Source of the DNA: Asterias amurensis
Lineage: Eukaryota > Echinodermata > Asteroidea > Forcipulatida > Asteriidae
Direction: 5' to 3'
Length of the DNA stretch: 64,000 nucleotides
NCBI RefSeq assembly: GCF_032118995.1
Contig: NC_092665.1
Span: 14,652,012 to 14,716,011, forward strand
Under the pieces are notes generated by a model that did no database searches, was not told the DNA's origin, and saw only the letters and a list, made by a program, of their open reading frames with translations. Positions 1 to 11,576 of this stretch are shown in pieces. Both the position numbers and the translations under genes were made by a program. Within the stretch, counting starts at the first letter, position 1. Every line of letters starts with the position of its first letter.

Positions 1-3000
1 TGGCATCCCCTCACTATCCGGTGGAACCGTTCCGCTCGTTGCTCCTCCGCCATTACTACTACTTCCCTTATGGCTAGCCTTTCGCACGGCCAACGTCAGG
101 CACTGAACCCACTGCTCCGCGCCCTTCCCGTCTTTGGTCTTGAAGATGTACGTCTTGTCGGCGGTGAAGATTTCAAAGGCTTTGGGGATACTCCGCTCGT
201 GTCGTCTTCCACCGTGCACGGTCTTGACGCCTTGAACTTTACTGAGCTCGATTGGCAAGGTGGGTTTGCTTTGCTGTTTTGAAAAATAAAAAATGTAACA
301 TTAATAACAAAAACACTTACAAATAATCTACAAAAAAAAATCTTTAGAAATGTTTAAATGAAAGTCAAAAGTGTGGCAAGTCATGGCGGGGCAGATAAGA
401 TCACTGGACTCAAGTTCTGAGGTTTCTGATCAGCAGAGTGTGGGTACGAGAGTCGTGCTACTTGTGTCCTTCAGATGGGACGTAAAGCCATTGTCCAGTG
501 TGTTGTGTAATGCATGTAAAAGACCCAAGTGCACTTGACGAAAAGAGAATGGGTTCGCCCCCCTGTTCACCACAGCCTTGTTATGTAACGAAATTGGTCT
601 CATACATCAAGCTCCACTTAAAAACAGGAAAATACTGAATGCTGAAGCGTCTTGAGCGTCACTAAGTGACGGGTATTAACTCTAGATACAAAAAGCCAAT
701 ATTATTATGTTAGCCCTCGGGTATACATACTGAGTTGCTCTGTGTGTAGAGTTGCTCTCCCGCTAGGGTGAAGTAGCGAGTCCGCCATCGTCGGAATAAC
801 TTGAAGCGCACTTTCTTCTCTTTGAGTTGTCCCTCGATGAACGGCCGACCTCCTGAGATTAGGTCTGTCAAAATTCAAGAAATGACTTGTCACAGAGAAA
901 AACACACAAGTTTTGTTTAGCAGAATTTGATTACCAGTCAAATAACAAAGTAATGCATGCTGTTTATCACTGGTGCCCTGCTGGTTTTTAGCTTCAAAGA
1001 TAAATCTCTCAAATTTTCTGTTTAGAAGTTTTGAGAATTTGACAGTGGTTCTTGAAAAGTCTAGAGAAATAAGTCCTTCCAAAGACGTTGTACTAGGAGT
1101 TAGTTTGAAACCATGGTTGGGATTTACTAAAGGCAGCCAACATCATCGTTTATTGGAAGAGTAATTAATTCCCATGCTGTACTGTCACGGAAGTTGTGTA
1201 GATTGTTGAGGAGGACAGTTAATGGCCATAAACAAGTTTTTTAATAATTGGGTCAAGCACAAACAAAATTTACCAGAGCGGGATTTGAACCTCTGACCTC
1301 CGGATCGTGTTGGTGCTTTAACCTCCGGATTAACGTGTTGGCGCTCTAACAAATCACCCATCACGCTAGATATTGGTGGTTTCCCAAATTTGTTCATACC
1401 AACAAGTAAAAAAAAAGAGAAGCTTTTCCCGGCAATGGTTTGGTTTTGCGTACAATTTGGTCAACAAGCTTCCTCTCATTTTTTATTTATTTGTTCTCTT
1501 CCTTTGTTACACTGCTTGAGCACCTTTGGTGGATTTGTGCACTTATAAGACTTTGTTATTATTAATATTAATAATGAAGTTCTTGACTTACCAAATTTAT
1601 TAGGGTTATTACAGATGAAACAATTCCAGATGTTGAGATGTATGTTGTATGTAAACAGATCGTAGAAACTGACTTTATTTAAAACAGCTGTGAGAGCTTG
1701 CTGTACCTGAGTAGGAAACAATTAGAAAGTTTATACGATGCGACAGTTGCATCATGGAAAAAGCATTTTGTGGCGAGTCGTGGCTGAGCTGTCTAGTTCA
1801 CTGGACCTAAGCTCTGGTGTTGTCAGCCGCAGAGTGTGGGTTCGAGTCCCGGTAGTGACACTTGTGTCCTTAAGCAAGACACTTAACCATGATTGCTTCG
1901 TAAAAGTTGGGGAGGTAGTGCTTTCAGCTGCTCTACCAGCCAGGCTTCTGATGGATGATACCCAACATACATCCATATGGACTGTAAAGGGGGTAACCCT
2001 GTTTCAGCCCCAGGAGTAGGTGGCAAGGTGGGAAAAGAGTTGATTGTACCCCACACCTTGAAGTGACCTTCAGGCCTTGTGTGTCCGGCAACTTGCATAA
2101 AAATCAAAACTTGAACAAAAAATTTAATGATGGCTAAAACCTTACCTTGGACGGTGGGAAATTTTGAGTGATGAGTTTCAGGAATGTCATCGTTCCTCCT
2201 GCAGTCTTTTGTCGTTCCCAGTTCTTGCGTAGACTCTGGACTGCTCTGTCATCAAGGGATACTGGACTTGGAGATGTGGCCTATAGAAAAATGCCTCATA
2301 TCTTAAGTCACTACTCAATTATGGATAATCAATAATGATCACTAACTGATCTTCAATATATAATATTTGGTTTGTGGTAACACCGTTTGTATATACATCT
2401 ACTTTTTGTTCTTTGAGAACTTGTCTTGCTGTATTTTCTACTACCGCGGAGAAGATTTTTTTGGAATTTGGGAGTCTTCTCTACTACCAGGGAGTAATCA
2501 ATAATCAGTAATCAATCATCAATAATCAATTATCAATAATCAATAGTCAATAATTATTAATCAATAATCAAAAATCATTAATAAAAACCAATAAACAATA
2601 AACAATAAACAATAATCAATAATCAATATCTAACCACACTGTACAATTCTGAGTAGATCAAAGTTTACCTGTAATTGAAGAAACTTTAAATGAATCCAGG
2701 GCTGAGTCTCTTTGGTCTCCACAACAAACGGGCTTGTACTATACAGGCAGTTCCGTCCTTTCTTCTGGCAGTAGAAGTCAAGTTTACCCACTGGATTCCG
2801 ACCAGTTATCTCTGTTACGGCGAGAAAACAAGGCACTTAAGAAATCTTCCTTAAAAACGATTACATACAAGAATAAAGACAAATAAAACGATATGTACAG
2901 TTTATATTTGGTTTGTGGTTGCACCATGTGTGTAGCTACTTGCTTGGTAGATTTTGTTCTTAGAGAAATGTCTTGCTTTATATTCTACTACCGGAAGTAG

Positions 3001-6000
3001 ATTTTCGGAATTCGGGAGACCTCTCAGTTTTGAAAAGAACTGTCCTGCTTTTTAACTACCACCTAGGCAGAAGGTAGACAATTAGTTTTTAGTGGATCGT
3101 TATTAACTACACTACCGCAAAGTGAGTTCTTAATTGGTCTAGTCATCGTCAGGAGAATGATACAGGTTTGTTTAATTGTAGTTTTTTTAATACCTCTGAC
3201 AGAACACTCATCAGGAACTGGTATTCTCTTCTTGATGGAATCCATGTAGTTGATGATCTCCTTCTGTCTCTTGGACAGATATTGTTGAAGACTGCTGTCT
3301 CTATTCGTAGACCTTAGTGAGGAAGAAACTTTGCCTCCTTCCAAAGACGAGGTTCCTCTTGCTCCATCAAATCCTGTCTTGACTCCTTCAAAAGGCACTT
3401 TCTTTGTTGCTTCCAATGGAGAAGCCTTCGCTGTGAGTAGATCACCACCTCTACCTTCCAGGTCTTGTCTGCCTTCCTCGGCAGTGTGTATCCCACTGCT
3501 GCCACCATTTTGAGAGTTCCTGATATATCTTGAGTTGGTTGAGCTGCTCACTCTATTGATGACACTACTAGGTCTTGAGGTCTCCTCCTGGTGGAGATTC
3601 CCCTTGCTTCCTCCTGCTGCCGATATCCCCTCCTTGTTGCTAATTCGACGTTGGACGTCTGATTTCTGCGACGAGGAGGAAGAGGCTGGGCTCTTAAGTT
3701 TTGTCTTGGACAAAGTAGATCCCACTGTTTGCAGACTAGTCCTACTTTCTGTGAGTTGGGGGGCTTCAGGATAACCTGAATGACTTAGGGACCTCAGTTT
3801 GACCTGTGTCTCTGATCCCTGTGTCTCTGATTGCATCAGCGCCGTCGACGAAGTGGACGTTATCAGTTTCTGGACGCTGTTGAAGAGATGATCAACGGAG
3901 CCTTGTTTGGATGCCTTGCCCTTTCTGTAGTGCATCTTCCTCTCCGTTTCAAGGCCCATGCTGTGCATCTCAGACATGCTCTGTGCTTTAGTGGGCGATG
4001 ATAATAACTCTGGTGATCTTCCTGATTCCATGTATTCAGTGCCGCTATCCAGAAGTTCCTTTTTCCTGATGGAAAGATAGAACAAACAAAACTATAAAGA
4101 TAGTCTATAAAGATCTGAGATAACAATCTCCAAGTCATGGATGACATTACACACACAAAGCATCTGTTATCTTATACATTAACATAAATCATGCTTGGCC
4201 CTTAGAAAAAAAGTAGGACTACAAACTTGTGGAGTACAAGCCACCCTAATAACTGAGAGAGATTGCTCACTTATCAAAAAGAGAAAAAAATGGTCTGGTT
4301 TGGACCCGTGCTCATCAGATGGAAGAGGAGTGTCACAAACAAAATCCTGGAGGGTGGAACAAATACTATCACAACGTCGCCCTCTATGGCCGCAATGCTA
4401 CAGGACAGAGATAAAGGAAGGTAATCTTTACCGGTATGCCATATCTTGCTGTAGTTGTTGGATGATCATTCGGGCAGCCATGGACGGACTCTCACCCTGC
4501 AGAGAGATCTCGGCGATGTGTGTCCCGAGGAGACCCGAATGCTGATCTGCGATGCTCTTAATCTCGATCAAGACGGCGGGGAGGGAAGTCTGATCAATGG
4601 CTCCTAGTTGCTGTACCAGGAAGGCCATGCATTCCTTACCATTCACCTGGATGAAAGGGAAGACCATAAGTTTTAAAATATGTTCTTGATATCTTCAAAC
4701 TGGCATAAATTTCCCTTTTTTCTTCTAATGGTCGCGATTCAGATTTCAGAAAATATCTACAAGATTTCAAGTTCAAGGCTTGGTGCTCAGAACTTTCACA
4801 AGACAGGAAATGTTAATATATATATATTTGGTTTGCGGTGTGTATCTACTTGCCAGGTAGAGTTTGTTCTTTAGAGAACTGTCTTGCTAGATATTCTACT
4901 GCCGCAAAGTATATACAAACAGAAATATTCTTCTTCTTGTTGAATTACTGGGTTTTTTTTCCTGAGCTTTAAGGGGGAGGAGTTGAAATTGACAGACAGT
5001 TCTCCGATGCACTAATCACATGCCCTGCCGATGCACCCCGCTGAGCACTCTGTGTGTGAGCACACAGACCGGGTCGATTTGTAGCACGTTCAACCTGTTC
5101 ACAGACAGACCCAACTCATTATCAGAATTTAACTAGCTATGGCAACGTTATAGACATTGTCCGGCCAAAGGATGTTTTTAGGATGAGGTCACAAGTTTTG
5201 AGAACTAGATTGGTGTAACTGAAGCAACAAATTATTTGACATCCAACCTGATTTAATCTTCCGGCTGCACCGAAGATCTTCAACGCCATGCCGAGGAGGG
5301 AAGGCTGTCTACTGATGGCATCTTCAAGATCGGAGAGGCAGCTAGCGAAGGGTCTGGCATCGACCGAGACCACTTCCACCAGGGCGGCCAAGATTGTCTG
5401 GGAGGAGTTGGGGATCTTTAGGCAGGTCACCAACAAGGGGACATGATTCAAGAGGAGCTGAAATATAATCAGAAACATTGGCTGTGAATGATGATAATAC
5501 AGGCCTCGCAGCTGAGAAGCTGAATTGCAAAGGATGCGCCTTCATCGTGATCGAGCAGAAGACACACTTTCATTTAAATTCATTTCGCTTTATCTTTACT
5601 GGCCGTGAGGTCAAGGACTCTTATAAAAGAAACTTAATTATTGTACTAGCAAAGAACCCAATGAAGGCTCAATGAACAGGGGTAGTAATGGTGTATAAGG
5701 TGCTTAGATACAGTGTTTGAAAACAAATGCCTATTACTGTTGTTTTTATTTGTAATGGGTATGTGAACTTACCTTTGGATTGTGTTTGGCGACCAGGCCA
5801 ACAAGCTGGAAGAGATGCGTCTTCTCCACGTCTTCACAGTGCGGTAAAACGCTGAGTAACCCGTCGATGTTTGCGTCAATCGGGCCAGGCTTCTCAAGGT
5901 AGATCTGGGGCAGGATGCGGGCCAGGGATCTGTTGCCTAGACAACAAAATTAAGACAAAATGCAGTGAAGAAAAAATGCAGACAACGTCACAACGAAGTT

Positions 6001-7714
6001 TAACGTTGATTTCAGGACTTGGGTTTGACCTGTGATGTCAGAGGTCACATGGTCTAAATGAGGTTTTTTTCTGTATTTTCTTGAAATAATAATAATACTT
6101 TGCCTTTATAACACATTCCATAATACAATTTTTAAGCGCACCAGTATTTATCCTGCAAAGTATGCAGAGCTCTGTTTGAAGTATGAAGTAATGGTTTACA
6201 AGGTGTTGTTATAACAACTATCAACACATGTAAAAGACCCTAGTACACACTTATCGCAAAGAGAAGGGGTTCGCCCCGGTGTGTCTGGCAGTGCGACTAT
6301 CTTCAAGTATGGAGGCTGCACTAGAAAGGAAGAAGAAGAAGAAGAAGAAGAAGAACGGAACTCACCACTGATGATACTCTCTGTAATGTCATCGCAGTGC
6401 AAAGCAAGAAGGCTGGCGTTATCGATGGCCGCCAGGGCTAAATAGCTCGACATGTTACGGCAGATCTCCTGATTCTCTTGCTTCAAAAACTGGACGGCTA
6501 CAGGGAGAACTGTCTTCATGACGGAGTACTTACTGTAATTTTGCTATTCACAAAAAAAAATATATATAAAAAATAAATAAAAACAGTGTTTTAAAAATAG
6601 TTCAGTTATTATTTCTGAGAAAATAAACTGATACCGTTTGAAATGACTTGTGTGAAGATGGCACATGCTTGTCGACTCCCTCAAGGTAAGTGCATACTCA
6701 ATTTTCTCACTCGAAGACATCAAATCCCGGCTTTACTCCTTTTGCCGTTCCTCAGGCAAGGAAGGAGGACAAAATAATGGAGTCTGTTGAGAAGAAAATA
6801 AAATACTCACCATGAAGAGACAACTCATGATATCGGATGCAATCTTGGCGTGGGGCGTGTCTTCGTCTCGAGTCAACGGTTTCAAATTATGCTGTAAACA
6901 CGAACACCAAAGAGACACCAATGCCTCTGAATGCTGTTCTATGCTTCCAGTATCTCTGCAAAAAAAGATGCAGAAAGATTAGAGGAACGTGTTACCCGTT
7001 CAGCTTCTTGACACATCGCTCAGTCCCCGCTGTTGTTGTTCTATATTTTCAACATTTTAACCTTTTCCTGAGTGCCAAAGTGGCAGGAGATGTTGTCCCC
7101 CATACGGCGACCTGTGTACAAACTGCCGCCTGTGTCTTTATTTAAGATCACAACACAAACTTCTTCTGATTCCTTCTTTTGAATCATCCTTCTTCAGTGC
7201 AAGTTAATTTGCCATTTGGGGACGGAATCTCAGGGGAGACAGATTTCCCTATGACACCGATTAGGCTTAGTTCAGGCTATATAAAATCACACCAATGTTC
7301 TCTGGTTACAGAGGCCTTAGTCATTTTTAATATTTGTCTTCTTGTAGACCCTTGTCAAGAGTGGCTTTAGTGTTAGCCTTGTTTGGGGCAAACTTGCCTA
7401 AGTTAATAAAAAAAAAAAAAAAAAAAAAATATTGACCAGAAACAAATTATTATAATAGAAATGAGGCTCTTGTAAAGGAGCAACTTTCTTGTAATAAATA
7501 TTCACCTGAGAGCAGTTGTGACCCTCGTGATACAAATCTCAACCACCGCCTGATCGTTGTGATTATTCAGATAATCCAACGACGATGAGATCATCTGGAT
7601 GTGCTGGAGAGCCTCGGAAAGGTCATCGACGATCTCCGAGTCCGGAATAGAGAAGAGATCCCCGGCACGAGACAAATCCCGCTGGGACAGGATACGCGCA
7701 AATAACTTATGCAT
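1..7714 (-). CDS. VEPH1: VEPH1 / melted homologue (PH-domain adaptor), 3' end outside window
   Basis: Homologue of ventricular zone expressed PH domain protein 1 (fly melted), a membrane-associated adaptor linked to insulin/FOXO/TOR and TGF-beta signalling. Coding exons in transcript order: 7714-7506, 6955-6811, 6543-6366, 5936-5773, 5457-5248, 4646-4432, 4065-3194, 2811-2669, 2280-2146, 1706-1592, and 273-1 (cut by the window edge). All junctions are GT-AG and phases agree through 1592. The start is ATG at 7714 ([19 protein letters not shown]), collinear with vertebrate VEPH1. Exons 1-6 encode the helical N-terminal region ([29 protein letters not shown]). The 872-bp exon is a Ser-rich linker ending in the family motif [11 protein letters not shown]. 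The 273-1 exon is the C-terminal half of the PH domain ([33 protein letters not shown]). The exon for the first PH half, expected between 1592 and 273 with length 2 modulo 3, was not found. Identity is strong; exon edges are by eye. Confidence 0.9.
371..700 (+). repeat. tRNA-derived SINE copy with tail (degraded)
   Basis: The head (from about 371: GCAAGTCATGG..., then GATCAGCAGAGTGTGGGT) matches the better copies at 1770 and 14037. The tail ends in the GCGTCACTAAGTGACGGGT hairpin and an AT-rich end near 700, a tail also seen at 20030-20080 and 20885-20940. It lies in the VEPH1 intron where the missing PH exon should be. Confidence 0.6.
1260..1352 (-). repeat. tRNA-like fragment
   Basis: Read on the minus strand it contains a B-box-like GGTTCAAATCC core, preceded by a short duplicated phrase (CCTCCGGAT occurs twice). 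It looks like a tRNA pseudogene or SINE head rather than a functional tRNA; no acceptor stem was identified. Confidence 0.4.
1770..2107 (+). repeat. tRNA-derived SINE, near full length
   Basis: An A-box-like region (GTGGCTGAGCTG) and a B box (GGTTCGAGTCC) are followed by the shared body phrases CTTGTGTCCTTAAGCAAGAC, AACCCTGTTTCAGCCCCAGG and CACACCTTGAAGTGACC. Body pieces recur at 15200-15690 (reverse) and 38135-38225. It sits in the VEPH1 intron between exons 2146 and 1706. Confidence 0.7.
2363..3065. repeat. Two copies of an interspersed repeat (GGTTTGTGG...CTACTACCG)
   Basis: Copies at about 2363-2490 and 2905-3065 share TTTGGTTTGTGGT, CTACTT, TTTGTTCTT, GAGAA and TATTTTCTACTACCG. VEPH1 exon 2811-2669 lies between them. 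Other copies are at 4817-4920 and, in reverse, at 25425-25690 inside RCC2. Confidence 0.6.
2495..2633. repeat. AT-rich simple repeat (AATCAATA-type)
   Basis: Imperfect repeats of CAATAATCAATAAT/AAACAATA fill a VEPH1 intron. Confidence 0.85.
4817..4920 (+). repeat. Interspersed repeat (GGTTTGCGG...CTACTGCCG)
   Basis: Shares ATTTGGTTTGCGGTG, CTTGCCAGGTAGAG and ATATTCTACTGCCGC with the copies at 2363, 2905 and, in reverse, 25425. Confidence 0.6.
6220..6310 (+). repeat. SINE tail fragment
   Basis: ATGTAAAAGACCCTAGTACAC followed by AAAGAGAAGGGGTTCGCCCC matches the SINE body segment at about 512-565. It lies in the VEPH1 intron after exon 6543-6366. Confidence 0.5.
6329..6354. repeat. (AAG)n microsatellite beside a VEPH1 splice donor
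   Basis: Uninterrupted AAG/GAA triplets about 12 bp inside the intron that follows VEPH1 exon 6543-6366. On the transcript strand it reads as a TTC tract just after GTGAGT. Confidence 0.9.
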
Positions 7715-8640
7715 CTTGCGTTGATGCTGCTTTTAACGTATGTGACGAAGATCTGGAATGAAATCAATAGAATGGAAGAGAATTAAGATAAGGGTTGTGG
7801 GGTTGGCGTGGCAGAATCTTTCCTCACCATCCACACCTAGGACCCAGGTTCGAATAACGCCAGGCACTATGTGGATTGGGTTTTCAGTTCCTACCTAACA
7901 TGAATGACTATGGCATGTATGGCGGAGCAGTAAGGCACATTTAATACAACTTTCCAAAACTAAATACTTTGGAACATAGTTTGTTCTTTTTCTAAACTTA
8001 CATGTAAATAACCTGGTGGAGTGTTGATATTTAAACAAAGCACAAGAATACATGGACACCCCACAAAATTATTGACATTGACAAAAAATCAGTTAACGTC
8101 AATCACAGATGGGGATGAAACCGGTCATTTTTTTTTTTTTTTTTTTTTTTTTTGACACATTGAGTCATTGACAAGATGACAGTTGACACTGACTGTCTGA
8201 CTATTGACAGCTGCTACTTTGTACAGTGTCAATCATAATTGTTACACCCTCATTCACGGCTGTCACAACTCGGTCTTTGTTTGATCGATCGCTTTTTGTT
8301 ATACTACCCACCCGGTCGATATGCGCCCGGTTGGTGGGTGGCTGGACCGCCTGACGCAGTAAACGTCTGCCCCGTACAATAATTGACAAGCTGACTTTTT
8401 AACTTTCCAGTCCTCACCCCCGGACAAATTAATACAAATAACCTCCAAAATAACCATCAAATCATCCCAGTTAATCAATCTAGAATAGATCCAACTTATA
8501 CTCACTTAAGTCAGCCATGATTGTGCGGCCCAGATGACAATTAACTTCGCCAGCTTTCTCGGGGTGTAACTTGACTTGGAACATTCCCACTGCTGTGTGT
8601 CAATCGCCATGTTTACATCAAAACCGATAAGTTTTACAAC
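7715..8640 (-). promoter_or_regulatory. VEPH1 5' leader: non-coding first exon, intron and two uORFs
   Basis: Upstream of the VEPH1 ATG, a 38-nt leader (7752-7715) follows an AG acceptor. A GTGAGT donor at 8505-8500 marks an upstream exon ending at 8506. Two upstream ORFs are visible. One runs from ATG at 8610 for 34 codons and its TAA ends exactly at 8506. The second starts at ATG 8518, crosses the splice junction and would stop after 10 codons, about 18 nt before the main ATG. The true transcription start is not visible; it is probably near 8600-8650. Confidence 0.5.
8127..8152. repeat. Poly(T) tract
   Basis: About 24 T in a row between the VEPH1 first intron ends. A similar A tract lies at 7409-7429. 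Confidence 0.9.
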
Positions 8641-8797
8641 AGCGCCCTCTACTGCCGGTCTACCTTTGCTTCTACTTTATTTTGTGGTCAATTCTGAGAA
8701 AATGACTTATAGTTTTCAAGGTTTAATCTTTTGAATACAACTTTTGTTTGATACTTTCTTATTTGAGGTTTACAAAGAGTGAGCTTGGTCCTGTTAT

Positions 8798-9100
8798 TGC
8801 TTCACAAGTAAACAATATCGGGTTTTCAAGCGGGTTGGTTCAGAGTTTTCTTTCTATTCACCCTCTGTGCGGTCCCTGGTTCGAATCCCGGACTGGAGCA
8901 AATTGAGTATTGGTTCACTCCCTACCATCTTAAGACTGTGGGTGGGTTTGCTTCACAAGTAAACAATATCGGGTTTTTAAGCGGGTTGGTTCAGAGGTTT
9001 CTTTCTATTCACCCTCTGTGCGGTCCCTGGTTCGAATCCCGGACTGGAGCAAATTGAGTATTGGTTCACTCCCTACCATCTTAAGACTGTGGGTGTTTTT
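8798..9100 (+). repeat. 151-bp direct tandem duplication with a tRNA-like B box
   Basis: GCTTCACAAGTAAACAATATC starts at 8799 and again at 8950; the two units end alike in CTTAAGACTGTGGGTG. They differ at only a few positions, so the duplication is recent. Each unit carries GGTTCGAATCC, a perfect pol III B-box consensus, suggesting the unit is a tRNA-derived SINE piece. Confidence 0.9.
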
Positions 9101-9286
9101 TTTCTCTCTCCCTCTCCCTGGAATTTTCCTCCCACATCTCAAACTGAAATTTCTTCATTATCTTTTTTTTATACAAAAGTTGGTGTGATGTTTCCATTTG
9201 GAGGCTTTACAAGCTCAGACTCAGTGAACTAAATTTATTTGAAATATTGCCCTATGTGCCAAAACTTGCTCTTCCTGTCAAAAAAG

Positions 9287-9463
9287 CAGGCCTGCTAGTT
9301 CACGGAGGCAACAAAGGCGATTGCCTTCATGCCCCCTGGTCAGTGCCTTGGTGCCCTTGAAATGATACAGTAGACATTTACAATTTCCTTGTAGGGTACC
9401 CTTTCCAAAGAAGAAAATGCCTTGGTGCCCTTGCCATCTAAAAACGAAGCATACAGGCCTGAA
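9287..9463 (-). mobile_element. Foldback element family D (AGGCCTG ends)
   Basis: Bounded by GCAGGCCTG and ACAGGCCTGA. Internal phrases CACGGAGGCAACAAAGGCGA, TGCCTTGGTGCCCTTG and ACGAAGCATACAGGCCTG recur in at least eight other copies (14846, 20634, 31540, 34640, 47677, 48695, 56889, 62972). No coding capacity. Confidence 0.7.
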
Positions 9464-10592
9464 AAGGGGTGAATTTACTTATCAAATAGATGTAAAGAGA
9501 AGTTAACATATATAGTAGGTCCGTGTAACTTGAGTATGTCTCACCCAAGCCTTATATTTTGGCTATCTTCCTTTCTGTCTTGAATGTAATTTCATTATTT
9601 CTGAGAACCTCCCGATTTTGGTTTGGGGCAACAGTGTTGGAGGTCTCAGGGGAAGGTCTCATGAGTCTCAAACTTTGAGGTCTTGACTCCAACGCTGGGG
9701 TGAAACATTATTCTTCAAACACCCTGTTTGACCACAGTCACATAAACATATAAATTTAATAGGTGAAGGTTCTTTAGATTAACAAGATGTCTGATTTTTA
9801 TTTCATCTTCATATTATACATTTGAAACAGGCATTAAATCCCTTAGTAGGAATCAAAATTATTCTTTGTGCAACCTTTGCTTTCAAGGGCATTCTTAAAC
9901 CTTGTGTTGCAGTTGGTAAATTTAATTAACAACACACAAGAAAGACAACCAAAAATTGTATTGTAATGAAACACTTAATATTATCTATAAGTTGACAAAA
10001 TATTCTGTACATTTAGTTTCGGGTTACAGTAATGCTTTCTTTTTTTTACAGTCAACTACAAATTACAAAAAGAAACAAACATTTTTCTCCTGGAGTTGTT
10101 TTACGAAGCTTCAGTGCCTTTTCTTATCGTAGTCTTCAACTCTTTCAAATTTACAGATCAATATCATTTTGTGATAATCAAGATTGTAAACAATAGTTTA
10201 CGATTTCTTTCAAACATTCACGCTCTGCTTTTCTTTCTAAAGCTCAAGGACAACATTGGCTTTTGTCACAGACCAGTATCTCAATGTGTGTGACCAATGA
10301 AACAACTAACATGTACATGAAATTACAAACTTGGAAAGTTTTAGCTTTATCGGTCATCAGAGTAACAAGAACAGAAAGCCCTTTCTCTGTTTTCAAACTA
10401 ATTGCTGACACATTTCTTCAAAACTAAAACATTTCAGGCTAAAAGAATTCAAAGGAAGTTTTCCACCATAACCATCTTACACAGTTGATCTCGTTATAAC
10501 AAGATTGCCGGGACTGGCCAAATTACCTCTTTATGATAGGAACATTTTATGAAAGGAAAGCAAAACAAAGAAACACAAAGCCAACCTGGGAC

Positions 10593-10978
10593 TTAAAGAC
10601 TCTGGACACCTTTGGTAATTGTCGAAGACCAGTCTTCTTACTTGGTGTGTCTCAACATGTACATAAAATAACAAACCTGTAAAATTTGAGCTCAATCGGT
10701 CGTCGAAGTTGCGAGATAATAATGAAAGAAAAAACACCCTTGTCACACTAAGATGTGTGCTTTCATGATGCTTGATTTCGAGACCTCAAATTCTAAATCT
10801 GAGGTCTCGAAATAAAATTCATGGAAAATTACTTCTTTCTCGAAAACTACGTTACTTCAGAGGGAGCCGTTTCTCACAATGTTTTATACTGTCAACCTCT
10901 CCCCATTACTCTTTACCAAGTAAGGTTTTATGCTAATAATTATTTTAAGTAATTACCAATAGTGTCCATTGCCTTTAA
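10593..10978 (+). mobile_element. TTAA foldback MITE family A, copy 1
   Basis: About 386 bp from TTAA to TTAA. Terminal inverted repeats read GG...TGGACAC..TTGGTAATT at the left and AATTACCAATAGTGTCCA at the right. The centre holds a hairpin around GAGACCTCAAATTC / GAGGTCTCGAAAT. No ORF beyond chance. Confidence 0.75.
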
Positions 10979-11111
10979 ATAATGTACTTTTTATAGGCAG
11001 ACTTATATAACGGTGCTCTTTATAACAAGGGTTCACTATACATGTAACATGTAAACTGTGTAACTAAGTAAATGTTTATATCGTCAACTTTTCCAATGTT
11101 GTTTCCATTGT

Positions 11112-11576
11112 TTAAAGCCATTGGACCCTTTCGGTACAGCAAAACAAAAAAAAGTTCACAGATTTACAAATAATTTACAGGGTTTACAGAAGGTAATGGT
11201 GAAAGACTTCTCTTGAAATATTAGTCCATGAAATGCTTTACTTTTTGAGAAAACGGTAAAACAATATAAATTCTCGTTAACGAGAATTACGGATTTGTTA
11301 TAAACACATGTCATGACACGGCGAAACGTGCGAAAACAGGAGTGGGTTTTCCCGTTATTTTCTCCCGACTCCGATGTCCGATTGAGCCTAAATTTCCACA
11401 GGATTGTTATTTTATATATAAGTTGTGATACACGAAGTGTGGGACTTGGACAATACTGTTTACCGAAAGGGTCCAATGGCTTTAAAGCCATTATACACTT
11501 TCATAACCCTGTAAGTTATTTGTAAATCTGTGAACTTTTTTTTTTTTTCTGTACCGAAAGGGTCCAATGGCTTCAA
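11112..11576. mobile_element. TTAA foldback MITE family B, composite copy
   Basis: A full element at 11112-11485 starts TTAAAGCCATTGGACCC and ends GGGTCCAATGGCTTTAA. A truncated copy follows in the opposite orientation at 11482-11576, sharing the central TTAA. The body has the internal palindrome TCTCGTTAACGAGA. Other copies are at 18060, 45554 and 58674. Confidence 0.75.

Noticed and set aside
705..1082. Minus ORF with a [10 protein letters not shown] stretch that resembles the start of a PH domain beta strand (YFTLAGNQLL)
   Set aside because: The underlying DNA (TTTGTTTAGCAGAATTTGATTACCAGTC) matches a dispersed repeat phrase also present near 52860 and 41500, and no flanking PH residues or splice phase fit.
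1260..1352. tRNA gene
   Set aside because: Only B-box-like similarity; no cloverleaf or acceptor stem could be paired, and similar heads occur as SINEs.
3314..4156. Several ORFs in other frames over the 872-bp VEPH1 exon
   Set aside because: Shadows of the Ser-rich coding exon.
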